NCBI RefSeq assembly: GCF_036985595.1 | Contig: NZ_BTPU01000022.1 | Location: 1 to 57,255, forward strand | Direction: 5' to 3' | From: Vallitalea maricola | GTDB lineage: Bacteria > Bacillota > Clostridia > Lachnospirales > Vallitaleaceae | Length of the DNA: 57,255 nucleotides | Shown: positions 36,825 to 44,548 of the stretch, piece after piece | Numbering within the stretch: the first letter of the stretch is position 1 | Layout of the letters: the number at the start of each line of letters is the position of its first letter | Translations under genes and position numbers: made by a program | Notes under the pieces: model-generated | Databases searched by the model: none | What the model was told of the DNA's origin: nothing | What the model saw: only the letters and a program-made list of their open reading frames with translations

Positions 36825-37571
36825 TTATAATGTTATCTTATTGAGTCTTCTAAAGGCAAGAGCAAAACTTAAAAAACACAAAATAACAAATAGTAATATG
36901 ACAGGCAAGATATCACCTAACATTATTGATTCTCCAAATATTAGACTTCGTATAGAGTTAATTATATGTGTAAAAGGATTGAGATTGATTGCTACTTTTA
37001 GTCCACCAGACAAATTGTCTACAGGAAATAATGCAGAACTTAAAAAGAAAACAGGAAGTACTATTGCATTCATTATGGTCTCATAGATAACTTCATTAGG
37101 AAGCATAAGACTTATTGAATAACATAATCCGGACATAAAGAACGCTGTCAAGAATATTAATAGAATTATTAAAAAAATCCCCAAAATCCCAGATGCTATC
37201 CTAACCGAGAAAAAAAGTCCTGTAATACATAATATAGCAATTTCTAAAAAGGATAGTAATACTGATTCCATCATTTGACCTAGTACTATTGATATTCGAC
37301 TTACAGGAGCTATAAGTATTCTATAGAAACTTCCATTAGACTTATTGATGAAATTGATTATTCCTCCACTGCAAGATGATGCGAAGGCAACTAACACAAT
37401 AAGTCCAGGCAAAATAAAAGCAGTATAATTAGTGTTATCTATACTTTTCATTGTCTGTCCTGCTACAGCACTATATAGAACAAGCCAGATAAAAGGTTGT
37501 AACACTGGTATCAATATTGAAATAGGATTCTGAAAACGCCATTTCATATTACGCCATAGAAAATTCAGCAT
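36825..37571 (-). CDS. ABC-2 type drug exporter, membrane subunit (DrrB-like)
   Basis: 248 residues with six predicted membrane helices and the ABC-2 family layout: MLNFLWRNMKWRF at the N-terminus, GLIVLVAFASS near 50, and the NPFTHIINSIRSLIFGE stretch near 200-216. It forms a transporter with the ATPase gene directly upstream, which it overlaps by 7 bp. ABC-2 pairs of this size export antibiotics, lipids or polysaccharides. With GyrI-type sensors in the same operon, drug export is the best guess. Confidence 0.88.
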   Translation of the reverse strand: MLNFLWRNMKWRFQNPISILIPVLQPFIWLVLYSAVAGQTMKSIDNTNYTAFILPGLIVLVAFASSCSGGIINFINKSNGSFYRILIAPVSRISIVLGQMMESVLLSFLEIAILCITGLFFSVRIASGILGIFLIILLIFLTAFFMSGLCYSISLMLPNEVIYETIMNAIVLPVFFLSSALFPVDNLSGGLKVAINLNPFTHIINSIRSLIFGESIMLGDILPVILLFVILCFLSFALAFRRLNKITL

Positions 37572-38530
37572 ATAAGTACCTCCTCTCTATTATTGTCCGA
37601 GTCTGTTAATGCTAAAAATACATCTCCTAATGTTGGTTCTACAATCTCAATTGCACAGAAATTGACATTATTATCTATCAGCCATTTGTTAATAGCTTTA
37701 AACGCTACTTTACTATCTTCTACCCCAATAAATACAGAATTATCTCTTGCTTTGCTGAACTTGATCAAACCAGTACTGTCAAGCATATTTTTATATTTTT
37801 CAACTTCCCTCTTATTAGTGAATACTATATGAATCATATTTTGTCTAATAATTCCTCGTAGGCTTGAAGATGTCCCATGTGCTAATTCTCTGCCTTGTTT
37901 CATAATACAAATATTATTACTTAACTGGTCTGCTTCTTCTAGATAATGAGTTGTAAGAAAAATAGTAGTTTTATATTCATCACGTATCTTTAACAACATT
38001 TCCCACATTGATTTTCGTGACATGGCATCCATACCTACAGTTGGTTCATCCAGGAATAGTATTTTGGGAAGTGACACCATATTCATAGCAATATCTAATC
38101 TACGTTTTACCCCTCCTGAATATGATGATGTAGGATATTTTAGATAACTTACAAGACCAAAACTATTAATCAATGAATTAATTCTTTCTCTTGCTACATG
38201 TTTATCCACTTTATACATTCTGCTTTGAAACATCATATTTTCCATAAGTGATAGATGTTCATCAATTGAAATGTGTTGTGCTACACAAGCAATCTGAGTA
38301 CGAATCCACGAAGGATCTTTACATAAATCCTTACCTAACATAGTAACTTTACCAGATGTAGGTTTATAAAAAGTTGTTAAGATATTTATTATAGAGGATT
38401 TTCCTGCTCCATTAGGTCCTAGAAGAGAAAATATCTCTCCTCTATTCACTTGTAAATTCAGACCATCAAGAGCTTTAACCCCATTTTTATATTGTTTAAC
38501 CAATTTGTCAGTCTCAATTGCCAGCATCAT
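37565..38530 (-). CDS. ABC-2 type drug exporter, ATPase subunit (DrrA-like)
   Basis: About 321 residues from the ATG at 38530, which follows AGAGGGGG; an in-frame TTG at 38545 is less likely. Walker A GPNGAGKSS, Q-loop VAQH, signature YSGGVKRRLDIAM, Walker B ILFLDEPTVGMD and switch TTHYLEEAD are all intact. The long C-terminal part after the ATPase core is typical of DrrA-type proteins. It overlaps the GyrI-like gene upstream by about 17 bp and the permease gene downstream by 7 bp, so the operon is tightly coupled. Confidence 0.92.
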   Translation of the reverse strand: MMLAIETDKLVKQYKNGVKALDGLNLQVNRGEIFSLLGPNGAGKSSIINILTTFYKPTSGKVTMLGKDLCKDPSWIRTQIACVAQHISIDEHLSLMENMMFQSRMYKVDKHVARERINSLINSFGLVSYLKYPTSSYSGGVKRRLDIAMNMVSLPKILFLDEPTVGMDAMSRKSMWEMLLKIRDEYKTTIFLTTHYLEEADQLSNNICIMKQGRELAHGTSSSLRGIIRQNMIHIVFTNKREVEKYKNMLDSTGLIKFSKARDNSVFIGVEDSKVAFKAINKWLIDNNVNFCAIEIVEPTLGDVFLALTDSDNNREEVLIC

Positions 38531-38987
38531 TTTCCCCCTCTTCAATAGGGAATATTATCTCTGTAATATACTTATCTGGATTACCTTTTAATATTAATCC
38601 GGGTCCTTTTATATATACTTCTCTCCAAGGCAGTTGTACCTTCAGACTACTTTCTTCTATATAATTTCTCATTGCTTCATAAGCCTTTGGTAATCCATCA
38701 TACCTTCCAATATGTGTAAGACATGCTCCTTTTACCCTTGGTAATTCTTTTATTGTTATCCCTTGACTATTAGGGGTCTCACCAGTAGGAACACATAATT
38801 CCAATTCACCTATACCAGTTTTTTCATCTACACCATAATAAGCAAAAAATGGGGCGCCGTTTGATTTTCCTCTAATGGATTTAAATACATTGGGAAACTG
38901 TCTAGAAGCTTGTGTAATATTTCCTTTATAACCCATTGATGCTACTCTGATTGGTTCAATATCTTTGATTTTTATATCATATTTCAT
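38514..38987 (-). CDS. Free-standing GyrI-like small-molecule-binding protein
   Basis: 157 residues, a single GyrI-like/SRPBCC-type ligand domain (motifs PVRVASMGYKG-like start, LELCVPTGE near the middle, THIGRYDGLPKAYEAM, YITEIIFPIEE at the end). No DNA-binding part. Such proteins bind drugs, and some hydrolyse or sequester them. It overlaps the AraC gene upstream by 11 bp and the ATPase gene downstream, so it belongs to the exporter operon. AAGGAGG precedes the ATG. Confidence 0.88.
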   Translation of the reverse strand: MKYDIKIKDIEPIRVASMGYKGNITQASRQFPNVFKSIRGKSNGAPFFAYYGVDEKTGIGELELCVPTGETPNSQGITIKELPRVKGACLTHIGRYDGLPKAYEAMRNYIEESSLKVQLPWREVYIKGPGLILKGNPDKYITEIIFPIEEGENDAGN

Positions 38988-39855
38988 TGTTTTCCTCCTT
39001 GACTTTCTTTACACCTATCCATATTTCTGAATGCATACATTTTGATTTATCACCCCTTACAGGATAAACTTCTATATCTGGTAATCTTGCATATTCATAA
39101 CTAGAGAATGGTAACCACTCTGTTAAGAAACGTCTAAATATAGTTTGAATTGATTCTGGTAAAGGACCATCGCATTCAAAAATCACCCATGTAGCTTCTG
39201 GTATTTCCAAAACAGACATGCTTTCTGGAACCTCTTTATCTGTTGATGCACCAATATAGTAATAAATCTCTTCTGGGTTTTTATATTCTGTGATGCCTAA
39301 TACACCCTTTGGCTCTTTATCAGTTAGCTTACATATTTCAGTAAATATATTGCTATCTAATGTTTCCCACCAAAACTTTGGTACTATCTTAAAATTTTCT
39401 TCTACTTCTTCTTTCAATGGAACTCTAGTCCCAACAATCCTTATAGGACTCTTTTTCTCAATTCTATACCTCATACTTTCACCTCCAGTAACCTTAATAC
39501 TAAAACTAATAGGTGGATAAGAGTTTAAAATAGTACCCTCTTTTCTAGCAGCAGTAGGTGAAACACCATGAACTCTCTGAAAAGCACGATTAAAAGAAGT
39601 TGGAGAATCATAACCATATTTCAACGCAATATCCATAACTTTTTTATCACTTGTCTGTAGTTCAAAAGCGGCTTTTGTCATTCTTCTGCGGCGTATATAG
39701 CTTGATATTGGTATATCTGCTACATAGGAAAACATTCGTTGAAAGTAGTATGTTGAACAACAAGCAATCTTAGCAGCTTCATCATATGATATATCTCCTG
39801 TCAAATTTTCTTCTATATAATCTATTGCTTTACTCAGTTTCGTTAACCACTCCAT
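38977..39855 (-). CDS. AraC-family regulator with GyrI-like domain, exporter operon
   Basis: 292 residues from the ATG at 39855, which has a perfect AGGAGGTGA; an in-frame GTG at 39885 lies upstream of that site. N-terminal AraC helix-turn-helix pair (CCSTYYFQRMFSYVADIP and ALKYGYDSPTSFNRAFQR), then a GyrI-like effector domain from about 135. It is the first gene of a four-gene operon: regulator, GyrI-like protein, DrrA-like ATPase, DrrB-like permease. It probably activates the operon when an exported compound binds. It is a paralogue in build, not a close copy, of the regulator at 35782-36708. Confidence 0.9.
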   Translation of the reverse strand: MEWLTKLSKAIDYIEENLTGDISYDEAAKIACCSTYYFQRMFSYVADIPISSYIRRRRMTKAAFELQTSDKKVMDIALKYGYDSPTSFNRAFQRVHGVSPTAARKEGTILNSYPPISFSIKVTGGESMRYRIEKKSPIRIVGTRVPLKEEVEENFKIVPKFWWETLDSNIFTEICKLTDKEPKGVLGITEYKNPEEIYYYIGASTDKEVPESMSVLEIPEATWVIFECDGPLPESIQTIFRRFLTEWLPFSSYEYARLPDIEVYPVRGDKSKCMHSEIWIGVKKVKEENNEI

Positions 39856-40082
39856 ATTTTCACCTCCTGAGTAAAAGTTTAGCACAATTAAAATTTAATA
39901 TCTTCTCTTTTAATGTCCTGTTTTGTAAACTTTAATTTAATAGATTCTATCTATAGAGCTTTCTATTCTGAATGGGACTCATTACTATAAATTTCTATCC
40001 AATGTATATGAAAAATATTTAATTGCCAATAAATATTTTCTTAATAATTCATTTTGAAGACCTCTTGATTTTTTTAGATATA

Positions 40083-40108
40083 TAAAAAAGCAGCTATAAA
40101 ATAGCTGC
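40083..40108 (-). terminator. Intrinsic terminator of the EamA transporter gene
   Basis: GCAGCTAT (40090-40097) pairs with ATAGCTGC (40101-40108) around AAA. On the minus strand six Ts follow directly. It lies 17 bp beyond the stop codon. Confidence 0.9.
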
Positions 40109-40124
40109 GTTGATGGATTTCTTT

Positions 40125-40982
40125 TTATTCTTCAATATGTTTATTTTGGTAAACAAATGCAACAATAGCTGTGGAAACAATCAATATACTTCCTAATACA
40201 CTAAGCCAATCTGGTAATTCTCCCCATACAATAAAGCCCATTATTGCAGCAAAAATTATACTAAGATAATTATATATGGATATCTCAGAAGCTGGTGCAT
40301 ATTTATATGCAAAAGTTAATCCATATTGACCCATAGCAGCAAATATACCTGTCCCTATTAAATATAACCATTGCATACCCACAGGCATCTGAAAATGTAA
40401 AATAGTCAATGGAATCATCACTATAACTGAGACAAAAGAAAAGTAAAACACAATAGTAGATGGGTTTTCTTTATTTTTTAATAGTCTCACTAATGTATAT
40501 GCTGCTCCTGCACATACTGCCGAAAGTAATCCTGCTCCTGCTGGCAGCACTTCAAAACTAAACTCAGGCTTAATGATCAACATTGCTCCAATGAATACTA
40601 TAATCAATGAAGGAATCTGAATCTTATTCAATTTCTCTTTCAGGAATATGCACGCAAAAATAGTTACAAAAAAAGGTGATAACTTGTTAAGCATCGCGGC
40701 ATCTGCCATTATGAGATTATTGATGGCATAGAAATAAAAAACTACTCCTCCTAATCCTAGAAGAGATCTTCCTAACAGATATTTCTGGTTCTCCTTTTTC
40801 CCAAACATAGGTGTTTTTGTACGATAAATTACACTTAGTGCAACAAATAAACTTACCAAGTTTCTAAATAAAACTTTTTCAAATGTTGGTATATCTCCAG
40901 CCAATTTCACCATTGTCTGCATAAGAGCAAAAGCAATCGCAGAAATCAGCATAAATAGTACTGCTTTAGGTTTGTTATCCAT
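40125..40982 (-). CDS. EamA-family (DMT) transporter
   Basis: 285 residues with about ten membrane helices in two EamA repeats, the usual size and build of drug/metabolite transporters of the RhaT/YdcZ/PecM group. It starts MDNKPKAVLFMLISAIAFALM. Substrate is not predictable; family members export amino acids, purines or metabolites. AGGAGG precedes the ATG. It stands alone with its own promoter and terminator. Confidence 0.9.
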   Translation of the reverse strand: MDNKPKAVLFMLISAIAFALMQTMVKLAGDIPTFEKVLFRNLVSLFVALSVIYRTKTPMFGKKENQKYLLGRSLLGLGGVVFYFYAINNLIMADAAMLNKLSPFFVTIFACIFLKEKLNKIQIPSLIIVFIGAMLIIKPEFSFEVLPAGAGLLSAVCAGAAYTLVRLLKNKENPSTIVFYFSFVSVIVMIPLTILHFQMPVGMQWLYLIGTGIFAAMGQYGLTFAYKYAPASEISIYNYLSIIFAAIMGFIVWGELPDWLSVLGSILIVSTAIVAFVYQNKHIEE

Positions 40983-41009
40983 AATTATCCTCCTATATTT
41001 CTGAAATAC

Positions 41010-41038
41010 ATTATACTCTATCTATTACCTATTAACAA
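41010..41038 (-). promoter_or_regulatory. Promoter of the EamA transporter gene
   Basis: Minus strand: -35 TTGTTA (41038-41033), 17-bp spacer, -10 TATAAT (41015-41010). The start codon is 28 bp downstream. Confidence 0.65.
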
Positions 41039-41068
41039 GGTTCAAAACTGACACATAAAACAAAGTAT

Positions 41069-41107
41069 AAAACCCCAAAATCTATTAAATATAGAAATTA
41101 GGGTTTT
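41069..41107 (-). terminator. Terminator after the butanediol dehydrogenase gene
   Basis: AAAACCC (41069-41075) pairs with GGGTTTT (41101-41107). Beyond a short internal bubble, TCTAT (41081-41085) also pairs with ATAGA (41091-41095). T-rich stretches follow on both strands, so it may act both ways. Confidence 0.6.
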
Positions 41108-41157
41108 TATTTTTATCTATTAATTTATTCATTATAACCAATACAGTACTTGTTTAC

Positions 41158-42231
41158 TTAAAGGAGTGATTTGTCCGGTGTTACAAGAATTTTCACATGT
41201 TTTTTCTTATCCTTGCCGACTAATGTCTTGAATCCCTCTTCTACAATATCTTCAAGATGAATTCTCTTAGTAATATATCCATCTGCCTTGATTCTATTAT
41301 CACTCATTTGAGCAATAGTAGCAGGGAATTCATGACGATATGCAAGTGTACCCACAATATTCTTTTCAGTAAATACTAATACATTTGGATTTACTTTTAC
41401 TTCACTTTCCCATATGCTTGTAATAACCATTGTTCCTTCATATTTAATACTATCTATTCCTATATCAAAGCCAATTTGTGCTCCAGTTGTTTCAAAAGCC
41501 ACGTCAACACCTAAACCATTTGTTAATTTTTTAACTTCTTCAGGTATATTTACTTCATTAGGATCAAGTACTATATCAGCTCCTGCTCTTTTAGCATATT
41601 CTTGCCTTACTGATTTTCTTTGAAGAACTACAACTAATTTGGCTCCAGCAGCTTTTAGACATTCTATCGTAGCAAGACCGATTGGACCTGCACCTAAAAC
41701 TATAGCAGTTTGACCAGTCATAAATTTACCCACTCTTAATGAATGAAGTGCAACACACATAGGTTCTATTAATGCAGCTTTTTCATAAGATAAATTATCT
41801 GGGATCTTATGAACGAATTCCCTTGGGAATACTGTATATTCAGCGAATCCTCCACCGCTTCCACATAGTCCATGGAAGCCTAATTTCTCACATAAATTAT
41901 ATTTTCCTTCTCTGCAAGCAGGACATTCTCCACATGCCACTATAGGTTCTACAACAACTCTATCTCCAACTTTTAAGTCAGCAACTTTGTTTCCTATCTC
42001 TACTACTTCACCAGAAAATTCATGTCCTAGCACTACAGGAGCTATATTATTACTTAATGGATGAGGTTTATCTACTGGAATGAATATTGGACCTGCTAGA
42101 TATTCATGTAGATCTGAACCACATATTCCACACCATTTTACTTTAATTTTTACATTTCCTTCTGTTACTTTTGGTTCATCAATTTCTTCAACTCTTACAT
42201 CGTTTTTTTCATACCATAATGCTGCTCTCAT
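41158..42231 (-). CDS. bdhA: (R,R)-butanediol dehydrogenase-like zinc alcohol dehydrogenase
   Basis: 357 residues of the medium-chain zinc dehydrogenase family. Catalytic zinc region CGICGSDLHEY near 35-45 and GHEF near 69-72; four structural-zinc cysteines in CGECPACREGKYNLC near 96-110; NAD-binding GAGPIGL near 176-182. The insertion AGPIFIPVDKPHPLSN is typical of 2,3-butanediol / acetoin dehydrogenases. It would interconvert acetoin and butanediol with NAD(H), in fermentation. Monocistronic, with an AAGGAG site, promoter and terminator. A sorbitol-type substrate is the alternative. Confidence 0.88.
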   Translation of the reverse strand: MRAALWYEKNDVRVEEIDEPKVTEGNVKIKVKWCGICGSDLHEYLAGPIFIPVDKPHPLSNNIAPVVLGHEFSGEVVEIGNKVADLKVGDRVVVEPIVACGECPACREGKYNLCEKLGFHGLCGSGGGFAEYTVFPREFVHKIPDNLSYEKAALIEPMCVALHSLRVGKFMTGQTAIVLGAGPIGLATIECLKAAGAKLVVVLQRKSVRQEYAKRAGADIVLDPNEVNIPEEVKKLTNGLGVDVAFETTGAQIGFDIGIDSIKYEGTMVITSIWESEVKVNPNVLVFTEKNIVGTLAYRHEFPATIAQMSDNRIKADGYITKRIHLEDIVEEGFKTLVGKDKKKHVKILVTPDKSLL

Positions 42232-42275
42232 GATGTCATCTCCTTGTTATTTATTTAACAATTATCTACAGTTTT

Positions 42276-42304
42276 ATTTTACAAAAAAATATATATTATT
42301 TCAA
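42276..42304 (-). promoter_or_regulatory. Promoter of the butanediol dehydrogenase gene
   Basis: Minus strand: -35 TTGAAA (42304-42299), 17-bp spacer, -10 TAAAAT (42281-42276), 45 bp before the start codon. Confidence 0.6.
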
Positions 42305-42355
42305 GTGTAATATATACTATACTTTTTGAAGAAATTTTATCCATTTTTATAAATA

Positions 42356-42385
42356 TGTACTTAGTTAATTAATTAACCAAGTACA
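42356..42385. repeat. 30-bp near-perfect inverted repeat
   Basis: TGTACTTAGTTAATT (42356-42370) faces AATTAACCAAGTACA (42371-42385) with one mismatch and no loop. It lies upstream of the dehydrogenase promoter and 16 bp after the end of the double-GNAT gene. No T-run follows on either strand, so an operator for a dimeric regulator is as likely as a terminator. Confidence 0.7.
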
Positions 42386-42400
42386 CATTTCACATATTAA

Positions 42401-43249
42401 TTAAGACAACCACTTATACATTTCAAATTGACTTATTGATTCCATTTTCATATTAAAATAATTACAAAAAGTATGTATCTGGGAATTATTAGCATATACA
42501 ACATTAAAATCTTCTGGTTTTAGTACTGTAATAACTTTATTCAATAATGCTTTCCCATATCCTTTCATTCGATATTCTGGATGTACCCATAAGTAAATCA
42601 AACGTTTATTATTTGCTACAATCCCTGCAACAATGTTTCCATTTTCCCTTATACCATAGTAATTACAATCTAGATTTCTGAAATATGGAAAATCACTCTG
42701 CCATGGTAAATGTGAGTAATCAATGTCTCTTAATGATTTAATATCTCCAAAAGTTATATCTTCTACTTTATTGTCATAAGGACTATTCCCCATGGTATTA
42801 TTATCTTTTATCTCCCATTTTCTATAAGTTAGATTATATACCTTTTCATAGCCCATCTTATTATAAAAATTAATCGCTCTGTCATTACCTTTAATTACTT
42901 CAAGAAATAGTTGTCTACATCCAATATCCCTAGCTTTCTTTTCATGATATTCCATTAAAGTCTTAGCCAGTCCACTACCTCTTTCAGAAGGAATCAGTGA
43001 CATCCCACCGCATCTTAATGTCTTAACATGTTCACCGTCCTTTACTCCACCCAAAGTGATACCTACTGGTACATCTTCTTTAAATGCTATAAATGATAAT
43101 TCTTTATCATTACCTTCTGGTCCGAAGAATCTATTTAGGAAAAATTCTTCATCCATCTCAACATGAATCATATAATCTGCAAATCCATCTGTAAAAGTTT
43201 TGAATACAATTGAGTCTGATACCTCAGAGCATTTTTTAATCTCATACAT
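42401..43249 (-). CDS. Tandem GNAT-domain N-acetyltransferase
   Basis: 282 residues with two GNAT folds. The first holds the acetyl-CoA loop IPSERGSGLAKTLM near 87-100 and the FYNKMGYEKVY stretch near 129-139. The second, shorter one has VHPEYRMKGYGKALLNKVI near 225-243. Both loops look intact, although tandem GNATs often keep only one active site. The substrate is unknown. The ribosome site is AAAGGT, weaker than its neighbours'. Confidence 0.85.
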   Translation of the reverse strand: MYEIKKCSEVSDSIVFKTFTDGFADYMIHVEMDEEFFLNRFFGPEGNDKELSFIAFKEDVPVGITLGGVKDGEHVKTLRCGGMSLIPSERGSGLAKTLMEYHEKKARDIGCRQLFLEVIKGNDRAINFYNKMGYEKVYNLTYRKWEIKDNNTMGNSPYDNKVEDITFGDIKSLRDIDYSHLPWQSDFPYFRNLDCNYYGIRENGNIVAGIVANNKRLIYLWVHPEYRMKGYGKALLNKVITVLKPEDFNVVYANNSQIHTFCNYFNMKMESISQFEMYKWLS

Positions 43250-43425
43250 ACATTATCAACCTTTCAAAAGTATTTTGTTAAATTAGTTATGCATACTTTT
43301 TAAGTATCTTATAAGTTTATTATTAGATTATAATATATTCTTATTATACTATATGCTAATAATGTATAGTATAAAATATTATATTATTTTACTCGTACTC
43401 TTCCTAGCAAATTTTGATCTTTTTT

Positions 43426-44319
43426 TCAAAAAAGTGTTAACTGTTCATAATTAGTTTGATTCAACTTCTCTTTATAAGGTTTAGTATAACTATTTGAGAG
43501 ATTATACTTATCCTTTAATTCATTTACCATTAAATATAGCTTGTCTTTATAATTCTTATCTGCTCCACCAGTACTGTACAATTTCTTGAATTGCTCAAAT
43601 AAATGAGGAAATTCCTGATACATAAAATCAAAAAATACCTCCCTAGTCTTTCCTCGTAAATAAAGTACTCCTGGTAAAACGTAATCCACATCACACTTAG
43701 CAGCATTATAATATAAGGAATCTACATTATCCCTGTTATCTGTTATATATGGAATAATAGGCATAAAATGCAGTCCAGTTGAAGCATTTGTTTTAGAAAA
43801 CTCTTTTAACACAGCAAACCTTCTAGTGGATTCTACGCTATTAGGCTCTATCTTTTTTCGTATATGTTCATCCATGCAAGTAATGGTTGAAGCAACATTA
43901 ACATAGGTAATATCTGAAAGCTCTGCAATATAATCATAATCTCTTAAGATCAAATCTGATTTTGTAGAGATTATACATGGAGTTTTATACTTTATTAGAA
44001 GCCTTAGAATATCAGGCATAAGTTTATACTGTTTCTCTGCCTGCTGATAACTGTCGGTAACACCACCTATATTGACTACTTCCCTTTTCCAAGATGAACT
44101 AGAAAGCTGTCTCTCCAACTGTTCTACAATATTTGTTTTTACATATATATCACTGAAAAATTTCTTCGCCTTCATATATTGGTGTGAATACATGGCATAA
44201 CAATATTTGCATCCATGCTCGCAACCTCTATATATATTTAAATCCCATCCATAAGGATGGTGCTTCCCTTTTAAGCTATTACAAGCTACAGAACATGTCA
44301 TCTCATAATAATCAGCCAT
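43426..44319 (-). CDS. Spore photoproduct lyase-like radical SAM protein (SplB/COG1533 family)
   Basis: 297 residues. The radical SAM cysteines are in RGCEHGCKYCYAMYSH near 31-46 (CxxxCxxC), and the PYGWDLNIYRG start is typical of the SPL-like family found beside, but distinct from, true spore photoproduct lyase. Function in most members is unproved; DNA-related repair is often assumed from the family name. GAGG precedes the ATG with good spacing. It is monocistronic and divergent from the MMPL transporter. Confidence 0.85.
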   Translation of the reverse strand: MADYYEMTCSVACNSLKGKHHPYGWDLNIYRGCEHGCKYCYAMYSHQYMKAKKFFSDIYVKTNIVEQLERQLSSSSWKREVVNIGGVTDSYQQAEKQYKLMPDILRLLIKYKTPCIISTKSDLILRDYDYIAELSDITYVNVASTITCMDEHIRKKIEPNSVESTRRFAVLKEFSKTNASTGLHFMPIIPYITDNRDNVDSLYYNAAKCDVDYVLPGVLYLRGKTREVFFDFMYQEFPHLFEQFKKLYSTGGADKNYKDKLYLMVNELKDKYNLSNSYTKPYKEKLNQTNYEQLTLF

Positions 44320-44481
44320 TTTAATACCTCATTTCTTATAATTATATTATAAGATTTTAAAAGAAAATATGAAAGTGTTAATTTTCTATAATCTTAAAAA
44401 TATATATACTGATTCTTATGCATACTATGCTATATACATAAAAAACTAAGCAGTATAATATATATCTTGTAAAAATGACTA

Positions 44482-44510
44482 TTGTATATTGTTGGTAATT
44501 GTTTTATACT
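44482..44510 (+). promoter_or_regulatory. Promoter of the MMPL-GLUG gene pair
   Basis: -35 TTGTAT (44482-44487), 17-bp spacer, -10 TATACT (44505-44510), 39 bp before the start codon, which is preceded by AAGGAGGG. Confidence 0.5.
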
Positions 44511-44548
44511 TTCTTTTATACATTCAATTACATGAAGGAGGGTAGCTT

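Noticed and set aside
43418..43440. A T-run/A-run hairpin at the end of the SPL-like gene as a terminator.
   Set aside because: The arms are only runs of T and A overlapping the coding end; AT slippage sequence explains it as well, so I did not list it.
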